Positions 27,260-35,881 of a stretch of DNA of 64,000 nucleotides are shown here, piece after piece; the first letter of the stretch is position 1, and the number at the start of each line of letters is the position of its first letter. The DNA comes from Clostridiaceae bacterium. Lineage in GTDB: Bacteria; Bacillota; Clostridia; Peptostreptococcales; Tindalliaceae. The translations under genes and the position numbers were made by a program. The notes under the pieces were generated by a model. The model made no database searches and was not told the DNA's origin. It saw nothing but the letters and a program-made list of their open reading frames with translations. Where the stretch lies: NCBI GenBank assembly GCA_024635995.1, contig JAGXHW010000025.1, forward strand, positions 1 to 64,000. Direction: 5' to 3'.

Positions 27260-28072
27260 GTGGAAGTAACCCTGTTTATAGGTGGCAGTGGAACAGGAAA
27301 AAGTTACCAGGCCATGAACCTGGCAAAGGAAAGAGGCATCCGCTTCATCATTGACGATGGTCTGCTGATTCGTGACAACCGTGTACTGGGGGGTAAATCT
27401 GCCAAGCGTGAACGGTCCCGTTTGGGAGCCATCCGCCGGGCGATTTTTACTGAAGAAGAACACCGTCAGGCGGTGAAAGATCTCATCGGTCAAGAGAAAC
27501 CGGATAAAATCATGGTGCTGGGTACTTCAAAAAAAATGGTGGAAACCATCGTGGAACAGTTGGCGTTGGGAACTCCTGCAACAACGCTGTGGATTGAAGA
27601 AGTGGTGAGTGATGATGATATCCGTCTGGCCAGAAAAATTCGCATAAAAGAAGGCAAACATGTTATACCCGTACCCTCCTTTGAGCTAAAAAAGGATTTT
27701 TCCGGTTATTTTTTAAACCCGTTGAAAGCATTGAAAGGGTTAAGCCTAACGGGAGAAGAAAGTGGATCAGAAAAATCGGTGGTACGCCCTCATTTCAGCT
27801 ACCTAGGGAAATACACCATTTCAGATGGGGTGATTCGAAGCCTGGTGAATCATGCGGTGTCATGTTGGACCGACCTGATACCAGCAGGGAGCACCTTTGT
27901 TAAAAACACAAGACGCGGCCTTTTTATTGAGCTGGATGTGAAGGCACCATTTGGCATATTGCTGACCCAACAGCTTCGAAGAGCCCAGGCAAAAATCATC
28001 CAGGAAGTGGAAGGGATGACGGCACTACACATTGCATCGGTAAACATCACGGTGAAAAAATGGCTGGAATGA
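27260..28072 (+). CDS. P-loop ATPase fused to Asp23/Gls24-like domain
   Basis: A 270-residue two-domain protein. Residues 1-150 hold a P-loop (LFIGGSGTGKSYQAMNLA at 5) and look like a small nucleotide-binding domain (KIMVLGTSKKMVE). Residues about 175-270 match the Asp23/Gls24 (DUF322) fold: GKYTISDGVIRSLVNHAV, GLFIELDVKAPFGI and ASVNITVKKW. Proteins of the second type are tied to envelope stress or fatty-acid metabolism. The start is GTG behind AAAGGAGGG. Single gene with its own terminator; function unknown. Confidence 0.75.
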   Translation: MEVTLFIGGSGTGKSYQAMNLAKERGIRFIIDDGLLIRDNRVLGGKSAKRERSRLGAIRRAIFTEEEHRQAVKDLIGQEKPDKIMVLGTSKKMVETIVEQLALGTPATTLWIEEVVSDDDIRLARKIRIKEGKHVIPVPSFELKKDFSGYFLNPLKALKGLSLTGEESGSEKSVVRPHFSYLGKYTISDGVIRSLVNHAVSCWTDLIPAGSTFVKNTRRGLFIELDVKAPFGILLTQQLRRAQAKIIQEVEGMTALHIASVNITVKKWLE

Positions 28073-28076
28073 ACGC

Positions 28077-28120
28077 TAAAACACCTCTAGCCTAAAATTC
28101 GTAAGGTCCAGAGGTGTTTT
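28077..28120. terminator. Bidirectional terminator
   Basis: AAAACACCTCT and AGAGGTGTTTT arms serve both converging genes. Confidence 0.85.
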
Positions 28121-28124
28121 GTTG

Positions 28125-28652
28125 TTATACCTTTTTCAACAGCGCAAGCAGGGCAGTCATGTAGCTGGGTAAATCCGCAGGACCTTTAGCAGATACCAGG
28201 TTACCATGGGTAACCACCGGTTCATCAATCCACCGGGCTCCTGCATTCACCAGGTCATCACGAATGGCTGGTGTACTGGTGACATTTTTTCCTTTTAGCA
28301 CATTGGCGGATGCCAATACCCAACCGGCATGGCAAATTTGGCCAATGACTTTTCCTTCCCGGTCCATGTGACGAACAATGTCCAACACCTCTGGGTAACG
28401 CCTTAGCTTATCAGGTGCCCATCCTCCGGGAATCAAAAGGCCGTCAAAGGCTTCCGGATCGATTTCTGCAAAGCAGGCATCCGTCTCAGCTGGCACACCG
28501 TGTTTTCCATGGTATGTGCGGTTGGTGTCCTTACCTGCCAGCACCACTTCAACACCGGCTTCCCTCATCCGGTAGACAGGATACCACAGTTCAAGGTCTT
28601 CAAAGGCTTCATCAACCAGTTGAATAAAACGCAGTGGTTTATTGCTATTCAT
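28125..28652 (-). CDS. DJ-1/PfpI family protein
   Basis: A 175-residue class I glutamine amidotransferase-like protein of the PfpI/YhbO type; described activities include deglycase, chaperone or peptidase functions in stress. The nucleophile elbow GQICHAGWVLASA (Cys near residue 107) and the acidic partner region FEDLELWYPVYRM near 17 are present, as is LLIPGGWAPDKLR. AGGAGG precedes the start. It is divergent from the ygeY-type gene, and the gap between them holds the enhancer-like palindromes. Confidence 0.88.
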   Translation of the reverse strand: MNSNKPLRFIQLVDEAFEDLELWYPVYRMREAGVEVVLAGKDTNRTYHGKHGVPAETDACFAEIDPEAFDGLLIPGGWAPDKLRRYPEVLDIVRHMDREGKVIGQICHAGWVLASANVLKGKNVTSTPAIRDDLVNAGARWIDEPVVTHGNLVSAKGPADLPSYMTALLALLKKV

Positions 28653-28702
28653 AAAATAAGCACCTCCTCAGGTTATCATACCCAATTAAACAGCCGTCAT
28701 GC

Positions 28703-28821
28703 GATTCGATTGCGAATCTATGATACCAAAATGAATCAAAAGAAAGGGCGCGGGAGTGACTTTACCAGTCAGTTAAAACTTCAAAGAGCAATTCGCTGGG
28801 AATACGATTCGAAAATGGATC
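28703..28821. promoter_or_regulatory. Candidate sigma-54 enhancer sites (ygeY side)
   Basis: CGATTCG-ATTG-CGAATCT contains GATTC-N6-GAATC at 28703-28718. A weaker copy, GATTC-N6-GGATC, lies at 28806-28821. They are about 180 and 75 bp upstream of the sigma-54 promoter. The same GATTC-N6-GAATC motif lies upstream of the NCS1 promoter. A possible 36-codon frame here has no ribosome site and is not called. Confidence 0.6.
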
Positions 28822-28893
28822 AAATGATGAAAAAACAATGATTAAACCCCTGTCTATACACTGATATTATCTCATTCAAGGACTGAAAGCAAC

Positions 28894-28909
28894 TGGCACA
28901 ATCCTTGCA
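28894..28909 (+). promoter_or_regulatory. Sigma-54 promoter of ygeY-preT-preA
   Basis: TGGCAC-N5-TTGCA fits the -24/-12 consensus exactly, with GG and GC 10 nt apart. Start expected near 28921. Transcription would need a bacterial enhancer-binding activator, not encoded in the window. Confidence 0.85.
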
Positions 28910-28984
28910 TTATTTACAGAGTGTTCACGACATACGTAATGAATGATCCTGGAAACAGGATAAATATGAAAGGAGTGCATGGCA

Positions 28985-30307
28985 TTGAACACAGAATTAG
29001 CAAAGAAAATGAATGAAATGGCAGTAGAAATGAAGTCTGGCGTTATTGCTTTTACACAAAAACTGGTGCAGACACCCAGCATCAGCGGTGAAGAAGGTGC
29101 TTTATCAGATTTGTTGCTGGCAGAAATGGAGAAACTTGGTTATGATGAGTATTTTCGGGATGACCAGGGAAACATTGTGGGTCTGGTGAAAGGGACAGAG
29201 GAAGGGCCAACGATTATGTTTAACTCCCACATGGACCACGTATCCCCTGGCGATTCAGCCAACTGGGAAGGTTACGACCCTTATGGTGCACAAATAGATG
29301 TCTGTGACGTAGACAAGCAGGACAAAGACGGTACGGAAAAAACAGAATGCATTCACGGCAGAGCCGCTTCCGATGTAAAAGCCGGTGAAGCTGCACAAAT
29401 TTATGCCGGAGGCTTGTTGGCAAAATTGAAAAAAGAAGGTGTTGGCTTTAAAGGCACTTACATGTTTACAGGTGTCGTGCAGGAAGAGCCGGCAGAAATG
29501 GTGGGAATGACTCATCTTATCGATAAAACCTTTCCGGCCAAAGGTTTGACCTATGACGCTATGGTGTCCAGCGAAGCCACATCACTAAAAGTATACCTGG
29601 GCCACCGGGGCCGTGTGGAAATGCTGGTAACGGTTTATGGCAGAACCTCCCACGGAAGTGCTCCCTGGTTAGGGATCAACTCCATTTACAAAGCCATGCC
29701 GCTGATTCAAAAGATTAAAGATCAGCTTTATCCTAGCCTGCCGGAAGATCCTCAGCTGGGAAAGGCTTCCATTTCACTGAACATCATCGAATGTTCACCT
29801 GGTGCACTATCTATCGTGCCTGACCAAACATTCCTTTCCCTGGACCGTCGCATGATTCCAGGCGAAACACCGGCAACCTGTGTTGCAGAAATCCAGGCTA
29901 TCATCGACGAATTGGCAGCATCTGATCCTGAATTTAAGGCTGATGTGGTGGTAAAAACCGCGGTTGAAAAATCCTATACAGGCATGGAATATGAAGTGGA
30001 AAAGAACATGTACCCCTGGAAAATAACCCAGGAACATCCTTTCGTTACAGCAGCAGCTGCTGGGTTGGCTTCGCTGGGACAGGAAGTGAAATATGGGCGT
30101 TGGGATTTTGGCACCGATGGCAGTAAGACAGCCGGATTTGACCACAAACCCACCATTGGCTACAGCCCCATGCAGGAACAGTATGCTCACACACCTTTTG
30201 ATAAGGTTAGAACTGATTTCATTGTAAAATCCGTTGCAGGTAATGCAGCCATTTTCCTGAAAACGGCTGAAGCCGGCCCGGAAGCTTTTGAGAAAATCAG
30301 CTGGTAG
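28985..30307 (+). CDS. M20 family hydrolase, YgeY type
   Basis: Zinc-dependent M20 amidohydrolase close to E. coli YgeY. In this cluster it is a candidate for cleaving N-carbamoyl products of ring opening. About 440 residues with metal ligands in NSHMDHVSPGD and HGRAASDVKAG, the acid pair VQEEPAE near 170, TSHGSAPWLGIN in the lid domain, and a C-terminal AHTPFDKV. Annotated in databases as a selenium metabolism-linked hydrolase. AAAGGAG is only 3 nt from ATG 28979 but 9 nt from TTG 28985, so TTG is preferred. First gene of the sigma-54 operon. Confidence 0.85.
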   Translation: MNTELAKKMNEMAVEMKSGVIAFTQKLVQTPSISGEEGALSDLLLAEMEKLGYDEYFRDDQGNIVGLVKGTEEGPTIMFNSHMDHVSPGDSANWEGYDPYGAQIDVCDVDKQDKDGTEKTECIHGRAASDVKAGEAAQIYAGGLLAKLKKEGVGFKGTYMFTGVVQEEPAEMVGMTHLIDKTFPAKGLTYDAMVSSEATSLKVYLGHRGRVEMLVTVYGRTSHGSAPWLGINSIYKAMPLIQKIKDQLYPSLPEDPQLGKASISLNIIECSPGALSIVPDQTFLSLDRRMIPGETPATCVAEIQAIIDELAASDPEFKADVVVKTAVEKSYTGMEYEVEKNMYPWKITQEHPFVTAAAAGLASLGQEVKYGRWDFGTDGSKTAGFDHKPTIGYSPMQEQYAHTPFDKVRTDFIVKSVAGNAAIFLKTAEAGPEAFEKISW

Positions 30308-30400
30308 TATCCGAAAAAAACAGAATGGGCTTCCGGCCTGAAGATTGATTGGGTTCAATAACTGTCGGAAGCCTGTTAAGTGAAAAAGGAGGAACAGGCA

Positions 30401-31672
30401 TTGGAAGAAAAACGTAAAGAATATCTGAAAGAAGTCGTACCACCGTTTAACGCTGTGTCAGCAATGGAAGAGGCTGCACGTTGTCTATTATGCCATGACG
30501 CTCCCTGCAGTGAAGGATGTCCTGCCGGAACTGATCCTGGTAAATTCATCAGATCTATTCGTTTCCGCAACTTTAAAGGAGCGGCTGAAACCATTCGTGA
30601 GAACAACATCCTGGGAGCCACCTGTGCCAGGGTTTGTCCCTATGGGCGTACCTGTGAGGAGGCCTGCAGCAGAACGGGCATTGATGTGCCTATTCAAATT
30701 GGTCGATTGCAACGATTTGCCACAGATTTTGAACAGTCCGTTGGCATGAAGATATTGGAAGCACCGGAAGCCACCCTGGAAAAAGTAGCTGTCATCGGTG
30801 GCGGACCTGCCGGACTGGCAGCAGCCACTAATCTGGCTTTGAAAGGCTATAAAGTAACCATTTTTGAAAAGAATGAAAAAGCTGGCGGCGTATTAACCTA
30901 CGGTATCGTGCCTGGACGTCTGCCCCAGGAAATTGTTGACTGGGAAGTGGCGTATGTGGCTGGCCTGGGGATTGAATTCGTTTATAACTGCCAGGTGGGC
31001 AAAGACCTTTCTTACGAAGAACTAAAAGAACAGGGCTATAAAGCTGTCTTCCTGGCCATGGGCCTTCAAAATTCAAAACCCATCGAATTGCCTGGAATGG
31101 AGCTGGAAGGCGCAGGCTATGCCCTTGACTTTTTGGCGGCAGCCAAACCCAGTGAAGGACAGCTGGGCGTTGGGGAACATGTGGTGATCATTGGCGGCGG
31201 TGACGTGGCCATGGATTGTGCCACCACAGCGAAAATGCTGGGCAACAGGGTGAGTGTGGTGTACCGCCGCAGAAAGATGGATATGCCTGCCTATCCTGCT
31301 GAAGTGGCCCATGTACAATCCATCGGCGTTGACTTTATTACCGAAACCCTTCCGGTGGAAGTGCTGGGAGAAAATGGAAAAGTGACAGCGCTGAAAGCTC
31401 AGGGAAAAGACGGGGTTTCTGAATTTGTGCTGAAGGCCAACCGGGTAGTGTTGGCCATTGGACAGGAAACCGACGATGTCACCTTTGTTGATGGCATTAG
31501 AGTGGATGATAAGCAACTGGTACATGTGGATGAAAGCACCTGCACCACCAATGTGGAAGGCGTGTTCGCCGCCGGTGACGTGGTGAATGGTGGTAAAACC
31601 GTTGTACAGGCAGTTGCAGAAGGTAAAACAGCGGCTGATAATATCCATGCCTATTTGGCATCCAAGCGGTAA
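30401..31672 (+). CDS. preT: Dihydropyrimidine dehydrogenase subunit PreT-like (NAD-dependent)
   Basis: FAD/NAD(P) and Fe-S protein of the GltD-like family; with PreA it reduces uracil and thymine to the dihydro forms. N-terminal cysteine clusters [16 protein letters not shown] and [15 protein letters not shown] bind Fe-S. The first dinucleotide fold is [18 protein letters not shown] near residue 129, the second [12 protein letters not shown] near 262, and the closing motif is [13 protein letters not shown]. The frame opens at GTG 30380, but AAAGGAGG (30385-30392) lies inside it and 8 nt before TTG 30401, the likely start. preA follows after 31 bp. Confidence 0.88.
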   Translation: MEEKRKEYLKEVVPPFNAVSAMEEAARCLLCHDAPCSEGCPAGTDPGKFIRSIRFRNFKGAAETIRENNILGATCARVCPYGRTCEEACSRTGIDVPIQIGRLQRFATDFEQSVGMKILEAPEATLEKVAVIGGGPAGLAAATNLALKGYKVTIFEKNEKAGGVLTYGIVPGRLPQEIVDWEVAYVAGLGIEFVYNCQVGKDLSYEELKEQGYKAVFLAMGLQNSKPIELPGMELEGAGYALDFLAAAKPSEGQLGVGEHVVIIGGGDVAMDCATTAKMLGNRVSVVYRRRKMDMPAYPAEVAHVQSIGVDFITETLPVEVLGENGKVTALKAQGKDGVSEFVLKANRVVLAIGQETDDVTFVDGIRVDDKQLVHVDESTCTTNVEGVFAAGDVVNGGKTVVQAVAEGKTAADNIHAYLASKR

Positions 31673-31703
31673 AAAAGTCAAAGAAAGAGGGTGTAAAATA
31701 AAG

Positions 31704-32963
31704 ATGGCAAAACGAAAAGATCTATCAATTGAATTTTGCGGCGTAAAATGTGAAAATCCATTTTTTCTTTCCTCCTCACCGGTGGGAAGCAATTACGATA
31801 TGTGTAAAAAAGCCCTTGAAAGTGGTTGGGGCGGCATTGTCTATAAAACCATCGGATATTGGATTCCACAAGAGTGTTCACCTCGGTTTGACCAGACAAG
31901 AAAAGAGAGCACTTCTTTTACAGGGTTTAAGAACATGGAAATGATTTCAGACAAACCCACAGAGAAGAACCTTGAAATGATGTATCAGCTGAAAAAAGAT
32001 TATCCTGACAAAGTGTTGATTGCTTCCATCATGGGAGAAAACACCGAGGAATGGGAAAAACTGGCCAAAGCAGTGACGGAAGTTGGCGCCGACATCATCG
32101 AATGTAACTTCTCTTGTCCTCAAATGACTTCCCATGCCATGGGTTCAGATGTGGGATGTAACTTTAACCTGGTGGCAGAATACACCCGGGCGGTTGTCAA
32201 TAACACCCACCTGCCGGTGATGCCTAAAATGACACCTAACCTGACATTGATGGAACTGCCTGCCCGTGCAGCAGTTAAGAATGGCGCTAGAGCCATATCA
32301 GCCATCAATACCGTCAAAAGCATCACAGAGGTTGACTTGGACGATTTCACCTGCCTGCCCATCGTCAACGGTAAATCCTCCATTTCCGGTTACTCCGGTA
32401 ATGCGGTTAAACCCATCGCCCTTCGCTTTATTGCACAAATGGCCCAGGATGATGAACTCAAAAACATCCCATTAAGCGGTATGGGCGGTATCGAAACCTG
32501 GCAGGACGCGTTGGAATTCCTATTGGTTGGTGCCAGTAACCTGCAGGTGACCACTGCTGTCATGCAGTATGGGTACCGCATTGTGGAAGACCTGATCAGT
32601 GGTGTTTCCTACTGGATGGAAGAAAAAGGCATTACTGATTTAAGCCAGATCGTTGGAAAAGCCCTGCCAAACATCGTGCCGGCAGAAGACATTGAGCGTG
32701 ATTTTAAGGTCTTCCCCAAATACGACCATGACAAATGTGTGGGCTGTGGACGCTGTTACGTTTCCTGTTATGATGGGGGACACCAGGCCATCGATTGGAA
32801 CGAAGAGGAACGCCGGCCGTACCTGGATGAAGACAAGTGTGTTGGCTGCGGTTTGTGTTGGATCATATGCCCCGTGGAAAATTGTATTGTACCTGGGGAA
32901 GTGAAGTTCCATGATTTTGGACAACCCAGGGACATTCATGTCATTCCTAAGAAGTTTTTTTAA
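31704..32963 (+). CDS. preA: Dihydropyrimidine dehydrogenase subunit PreA-like
   Basis: FMN TIM-barrel catalytic subunit, related to dihydroorotate dehydrogenase. 419 residues. The barrel shows [21 protein letters not shown] near 136 with the active-site Cys region, and [12 protein letters not shown] near 254. Two ferredoxin clusters close the protein: [11 protein letters not shown] near 346 and [12 protein letters not shown] near 379. ATG 31704 is the best start although the ribosome site (GAGG, 31687) is somewhat far. A terminator follows, so ygeY-preT-preA form a complete unit. Confidence 0.9.
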   Translation: MAKRKDLSIEFCGVKCENPFFLSSSPVGSNYDMCKKALESGWGGIVYKTIGYWIPQECSPRFDQTRKESTSFTGFKNMEMISDKPTEKNLEMMYQLKKDYPDKVLIASIMGENTEEWEKLAKAVTEVGADIIECNFSCPQMTSHAMGSDVGCNFNLVAEYTRAVVNNTHLPVMPKMTPNLTLMELPARAAVKNGARAISAINTVKSITEVDLDDFTCLPIVNGKSSISGYSGNAVKPIALRFIAQMAQDDELKNIPLSGMGGIETWQDALEFLLVGASNLQVTTAVMQYGYRIVEDLISGVSYWMEEKGITDLSQIVGKALPNIVPAEDIERDFKVFPKYDHDKCVGCGRCYVSCYDGGHQAIDWNEEERRPYLDEDKCVGCGLCWIICPVENCIVPGEVKFHDFGQPRDIHVIPKKFF

Positions 32964-33020
32964 AAAAGTACAAAGTTCAGACCGAAAAAAATGTTTGTAA
33001 CACAGTGTTAACATATTATA

Positions 33021-33064
33021 AAAACCGAACCGGAGAATTTACAAATTCCTACGGTTCGGTTTTC
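33021..33064 (+). terminator. Terminator of the ygeY-preT-preA operon
   Basis: AAAACCGAACCG and CGGTTCGGTTTT arms are followed by CTTTT. Confidence 0.85.
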
Positions 33065-33107
33065 TTTTGCTTGTTTCAAGTATCAAATTACAGTGAGTAA
33101 GAAAATA

Positions 33108-33953
33108 TCATATGACTTTTTTGTTTGCCTGGCGTTGTTGGTTTTCCTGCCGCAGTTCGGCAGAACGTTGTGTGGCAGCCCGAATAGCCTCGACGACGGT
33201 TTCTTCAAAATGATGAGACTCTAAGATGCCTAAACCAGCCAGTGTGGTGCCATTTGGTGAACAAATCTGCTTTGTCAATGCTGCAGGGTCATCACCTGTT
33301 ACGCTGATCATCTCAATGGCACCTTTTAGTGTCTGAAGAGCCAGTTCACTGGCGTCCTCGTGGGACAGGCCCACCTGTTCCCCACCTTCCACCATGGCCT
33401 TCAGGAAGGTATAGACATAAGCAGGTCCGCTGCCACTAAGACCGGTGACGGCGTCCATTTGGCTTTCTTCCACCTGGTGAACAGAACCGACGCAGAAAAA
33501 TATGCGGCGCGCAAAATCCATTTCTTTAGATAATACCAGTTTTCCCATGGACAGTGCTGTGGCGGAAGTGAGTACCCTGGCGGACATATTGGGCATGGCA
33601 CGAATAATGGGGCATTTGGTTGTCAGCATGGAGTCAATGCTTTTGATGTCCACACCGGCTGCAATGGAAATAATGAGTTTACGTTCGGTGATCATAGGGT
33701 TGATCTCTTCCAGCACACCAAACAAATCCTGGGGTTTAACCGCTAGAATTAACACATCTGCCCATCGTAATAACTCCTGTTTGCCGACATAGGGAATAGA
33801 GTAAGCACCAGCCATTTTCCGTCGCCGGGGCATGCTATTTTTGTTATTAATACGAATTTGTTCAATGCTGAATTGTCCAGACTGAATCATTCCCTGGATC
33901 AAGGCATTTGCCATGTTGCCTGCACCAATAAAACCGACTTTTCTCGTGATCAT
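33108..33953 (-). CDS. proC: Pyrroline-5-carboxylate reductase
   Basis: Last step of proline synthesis, reducing 1-pyrroline-5-carboxylate with NAD(P)H. 281 residues: Rossmann motif GFIGAGNMANALIQGM at the N terminus, AVKPQDL, and the C-terminal signature VTGLSGSGPAYVYTFLKAMV with TLAGLGILESHHFE. GGAGG lies 8 nt before ATG 33953; a GTG at 33962 would overlap the ribosome site. Controlled by the T-box just upstream. Confidence 0.95.
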   Translation of the reverse strand: MITRKVGFIGAGNMANALIQGMIQSGQFSIEQIRINNKNSMPRRRKMAGAYSIPYVGKQELLRWADVLILAVKPQDLFGVLEEINPMITERKLIISIAAGVDIKSIDSMLTTKCPIIRAMPNMSARVLTSATALSMGKLVLSKEMDFARRIFFCVGSVHQVEESQMDAVTGLSGSGPAYVYTFLKAMVEGGEQVGLSHEDASELALQTLKGAIEMISVTGDDPAALTKQICSPNGTTLAGLGILESHHFEETVVEAIRAATQRSAELRQENQQRQANKKVI

Positions 33954-33980
33954 AATTGACACCTCCGTGGTTAAGAAACC

Positions 33981-34279
33981 AAAAAACCCTTCGCTTAATT
34001 AAAGGGCGAAGGGTTTACTCGCGGTACCACCTTTATTGGTTTCTCCCCAATCTGTTTCGATCGATGAGAAAAAACCATCTCAGTCAAGATACGGCTGTCC
34101 ATGTGAAAGCGATATCTGCCAGCAGATAACGTTGCTGGTAACGGCTAGGTTTATCACCTGCAGCTCTTGGGACGGGTTCCAAACACCTGGGATAGAATCT
34201 CACACCGATGACTGATTCTTTCTCTGGATCACAGGACGATTTGTACTATTCCCGGTCAGTGCCTTTGGTTTCTTGAATT
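33981..34279 (-). promoter_or_regulatory. T-box leader of proC (probably tRNA-Pro)
   Basis: The minus strand carries the T-box sequence AGGTGGTACCGCG (34020-34032), then a terminator with arms AACCCTTCGC and GCGAAGGGTT plus T-run (33981-34016). Stem I has AGTA and a candidate specifier in ATCCCAGG, which would read as a proline codon (CCC or CCA). Uncharged tRNA-Pro should prevent termination. Confidence 0.93.
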
Positions 34280-34285
34280 GAGCAT

Positions 34286-34314
34286 ACTTTACCATGATTT
34301 AGCACTATTGTCAA
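34286..34314 (-). promoter_or_regulatory. Promoter of the T-box/proC transcript
   Basis: On the minus strand, TTGACA (34309-34314) and TAAAGT (34286-34291) are 17 bp apart. Confidence 0.7.
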
Positions 34315-34354
34315 GGGATTGACAGATTATTTTTGAATTTGATTGGTAGCAGCC

Positions 34355-35728
34355 TTAAGTCAAGGGTGTTCGTTTAACAAACTGTCCCCAACCTTTTTCG
34401 CCAACGAATTCACCATTGTCGTAAACCAGTTTGCCCCTGGAGTAAGTCTGCACCGGATAGCCTTTCAGTTCCACGCCTTCCCAGATGGTATAGTCCACAT
34501 TGGAATGCATGTTATCTTTTGAGATAACGTAGGTTTTTTCAGGATCGTAGATGACAAGGTCAGCATCGGATCCAGGTGCGATGGTGCCCTTTTGAGGAGC
34601 ACAACCGAAGAGTTGGGCAGGGTTGGTGGAGCATACCTCAACCGCTTTATTGAATGAAATGCGGCCTCGGTTAGCTTCGCTCAACATGTAGGGGTACATG
34701 TTCTCGATACCCATGCAGCCATTGGGGATTTTGGTGTAGTCATCCTTGCCCCAGTCTTTTTCATAAGATTGGAAGGGGCAGTGATCTGTGGCCACAACGG
34801 AAATATCCCCCCGTTTAATGCCGTCCCACAATGCGTTTTGAGACTCGGGTCCTTTGATGGGGGGTGAGCAGACAAAGTTGCGTCCGTCTTCCCGCTTATA
34901 CACTTCGTTGGTGAAATACAGGTATTGTGGGCAGGTTTCTGCTATCACATCATAGCCTTCCTGACGGGCTCTGGTTACTTCATCCATGCCTTCTTTGCAG
35001 GCCAGGTGAACAATGTAAAGGGAAGTGTTAAAAGACTTGGCCCAATGGATGGCCCGCTTATCAGCTTCCGCTTCCACAAATTCCGGACGGCTCAGGTAAT
35101 GATACCAGGCGTGTGTTTTGCCTTCCGCCTTGAAATTCTGATTGTTCATTTCAATGACATCCGGGTTTTCTGCATGAACAGAAACCCGTGCACCAACTTC
35201 TTTGGCACGGAGCATGGCCTTGACGAAAACACCGTCATCAACCATAAGACCTTCTTTTTTGTATACCATGAACACTTTAAAGCTATTGATGCCATACTGC
35301 ACAGCTTGTTTGAATTCTTTCAATACGGCTGGGGTCAGATCGGTAATGGCTGTGTGGAAGGAGTAGTCAACGCAGGCTTGTGGTTCGCACAAAGCGTTTC
35401 TTCCTTCAACGGCTTCGATGAGACCCTGTCCTTTACCCTGGATTACAAAATCGAAGACCGTTGTGGTACCGCCGCAAGCCGCTGCCCGGGTGCCTGATTC
35501 GTAGCTGTCCGCTGATACAGTACCGCCAAAAGGCATCTCAAGATGAGTGTGAGCATCCAATGCGCCGGGAAGCACATAGTTGCCGGTAGCATCAACAATT
35601 TCCTTAGCTTCCATTTGGTCAAGGGATCGGGTGATCACTTCGATCTTTCCGTCCTTCACCCCAATATCTGCCTTGAATGTGTCTTTAGCTGTAATAATGG
35701 TTCCGTTTTTGATGATAAGATCCATCAT
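34355..35728 (-). CDS. hydA: Dihydropyrimidinase / hydantoinase
   Basis: Zinc amidohydrolase that opens the ring of dihydropyrimidines or hydantoins to N-carbamoyl acids. 457 residues. Ligands: DAHTHLE near residue 58, the carbamylated lysine in INSFKVFMVYKK near 150, SVHAEN near 184, VHLACKEG near 239, and ATDHCPF near 316. GGAGG precedes ATG ATG. With PreTA and the M20 hydrolase it completes a reductive pyrimidine route to beta-amino acids; the true substrate is inferred. It is downstream of the NCS1 gene but separated by a hairpin and a promoter. Confidence 0.92.
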   Translation of the reverse strand: MMDLIIKNGTIITAKDTFKADIGVKDGKIEVITRSLDQMEAKEIVDATGNYVLPGALDAHTHLEMPFGGTVSADSYESGTRAAACGGTTTVFDFVIQGKGQGLIEAVEGRNALCEPQACVDYSFHTAITDLTPAVLKEFKQAVQYGINSFKVFMVYKKEGLMVDDGVFVKAMLRAKEVGARVSVHAENPDVIEMNNQNFKAEGKTHAWYHYLSRPEFVEAEADKRAIHWAKSFNTSLYIVHLACKEGMDEVTRARQEGYDVIAETCPQYLYFTNEVYKREDGRNFVCSPPIKGPESQNALWDGIKRGDISVVATDHCPFQSYEKDWGKDDYTKIPNGCMGIENMYPYMLSEANRGRISFNKAVEVCSTNPAQLFGCAPQKGTIAPGSDADLVIYDPEKTYVISKDNMHSNVDYTIWEGVELKGYPVQTYSRGKLVYDNGEFVGEKGWGQFVKRTPLT

Positions 35729-35745
35729 AACAAAAAACCTCCTTT

Positions 35746-35797
35746 AAAATTAAACGCAAGCACCCCCGGCTGCATGCGCTGCTGAAAATGCTTGCGT
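35746..35797 (-). terminator. Hairpin between NCS1 gene and hydA
   Basis: ACGCAAGCA and TGCTTGCGT form a 9-bp stem, followed on the minus strand by TTAATTTT. It may be a partial terminator or attenuator. Confidence 0.55.
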
Positions 35798-35830
35798 ATG
35801 AATCGGTTTTCTACGAAAACCCTCTCTATA

Positions 35831-35860
35831 AGTATACTACAATCTATTATTTATTGTAAA
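35831..35860 (-). promoter_or_regulatory. Candidate promoter of hydA
   Basis: Minus-strand TTTACA (35855-35860) and TATACT (35831-35836) are 18 bp apart, upstream of the hairpin. Confidence 0.5.
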
Positions 35861-35881
35861 ATACTGTAAAAACGATACTGG

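Noticed and set aside
28736-28846. Small 36-codon frame in the pfpI/ygeY gap
   Set aside because: No ribosome site, no family, and it coincides with the repeated enhancer-like motif, which explains its internal similarity.
35746-35797. Definite terminator separating the NCS1 gene from hydA
   Set aside because: The stem is good but the T-run is interrupted, so complete termination cannot be claimed; listed with modest confidence.
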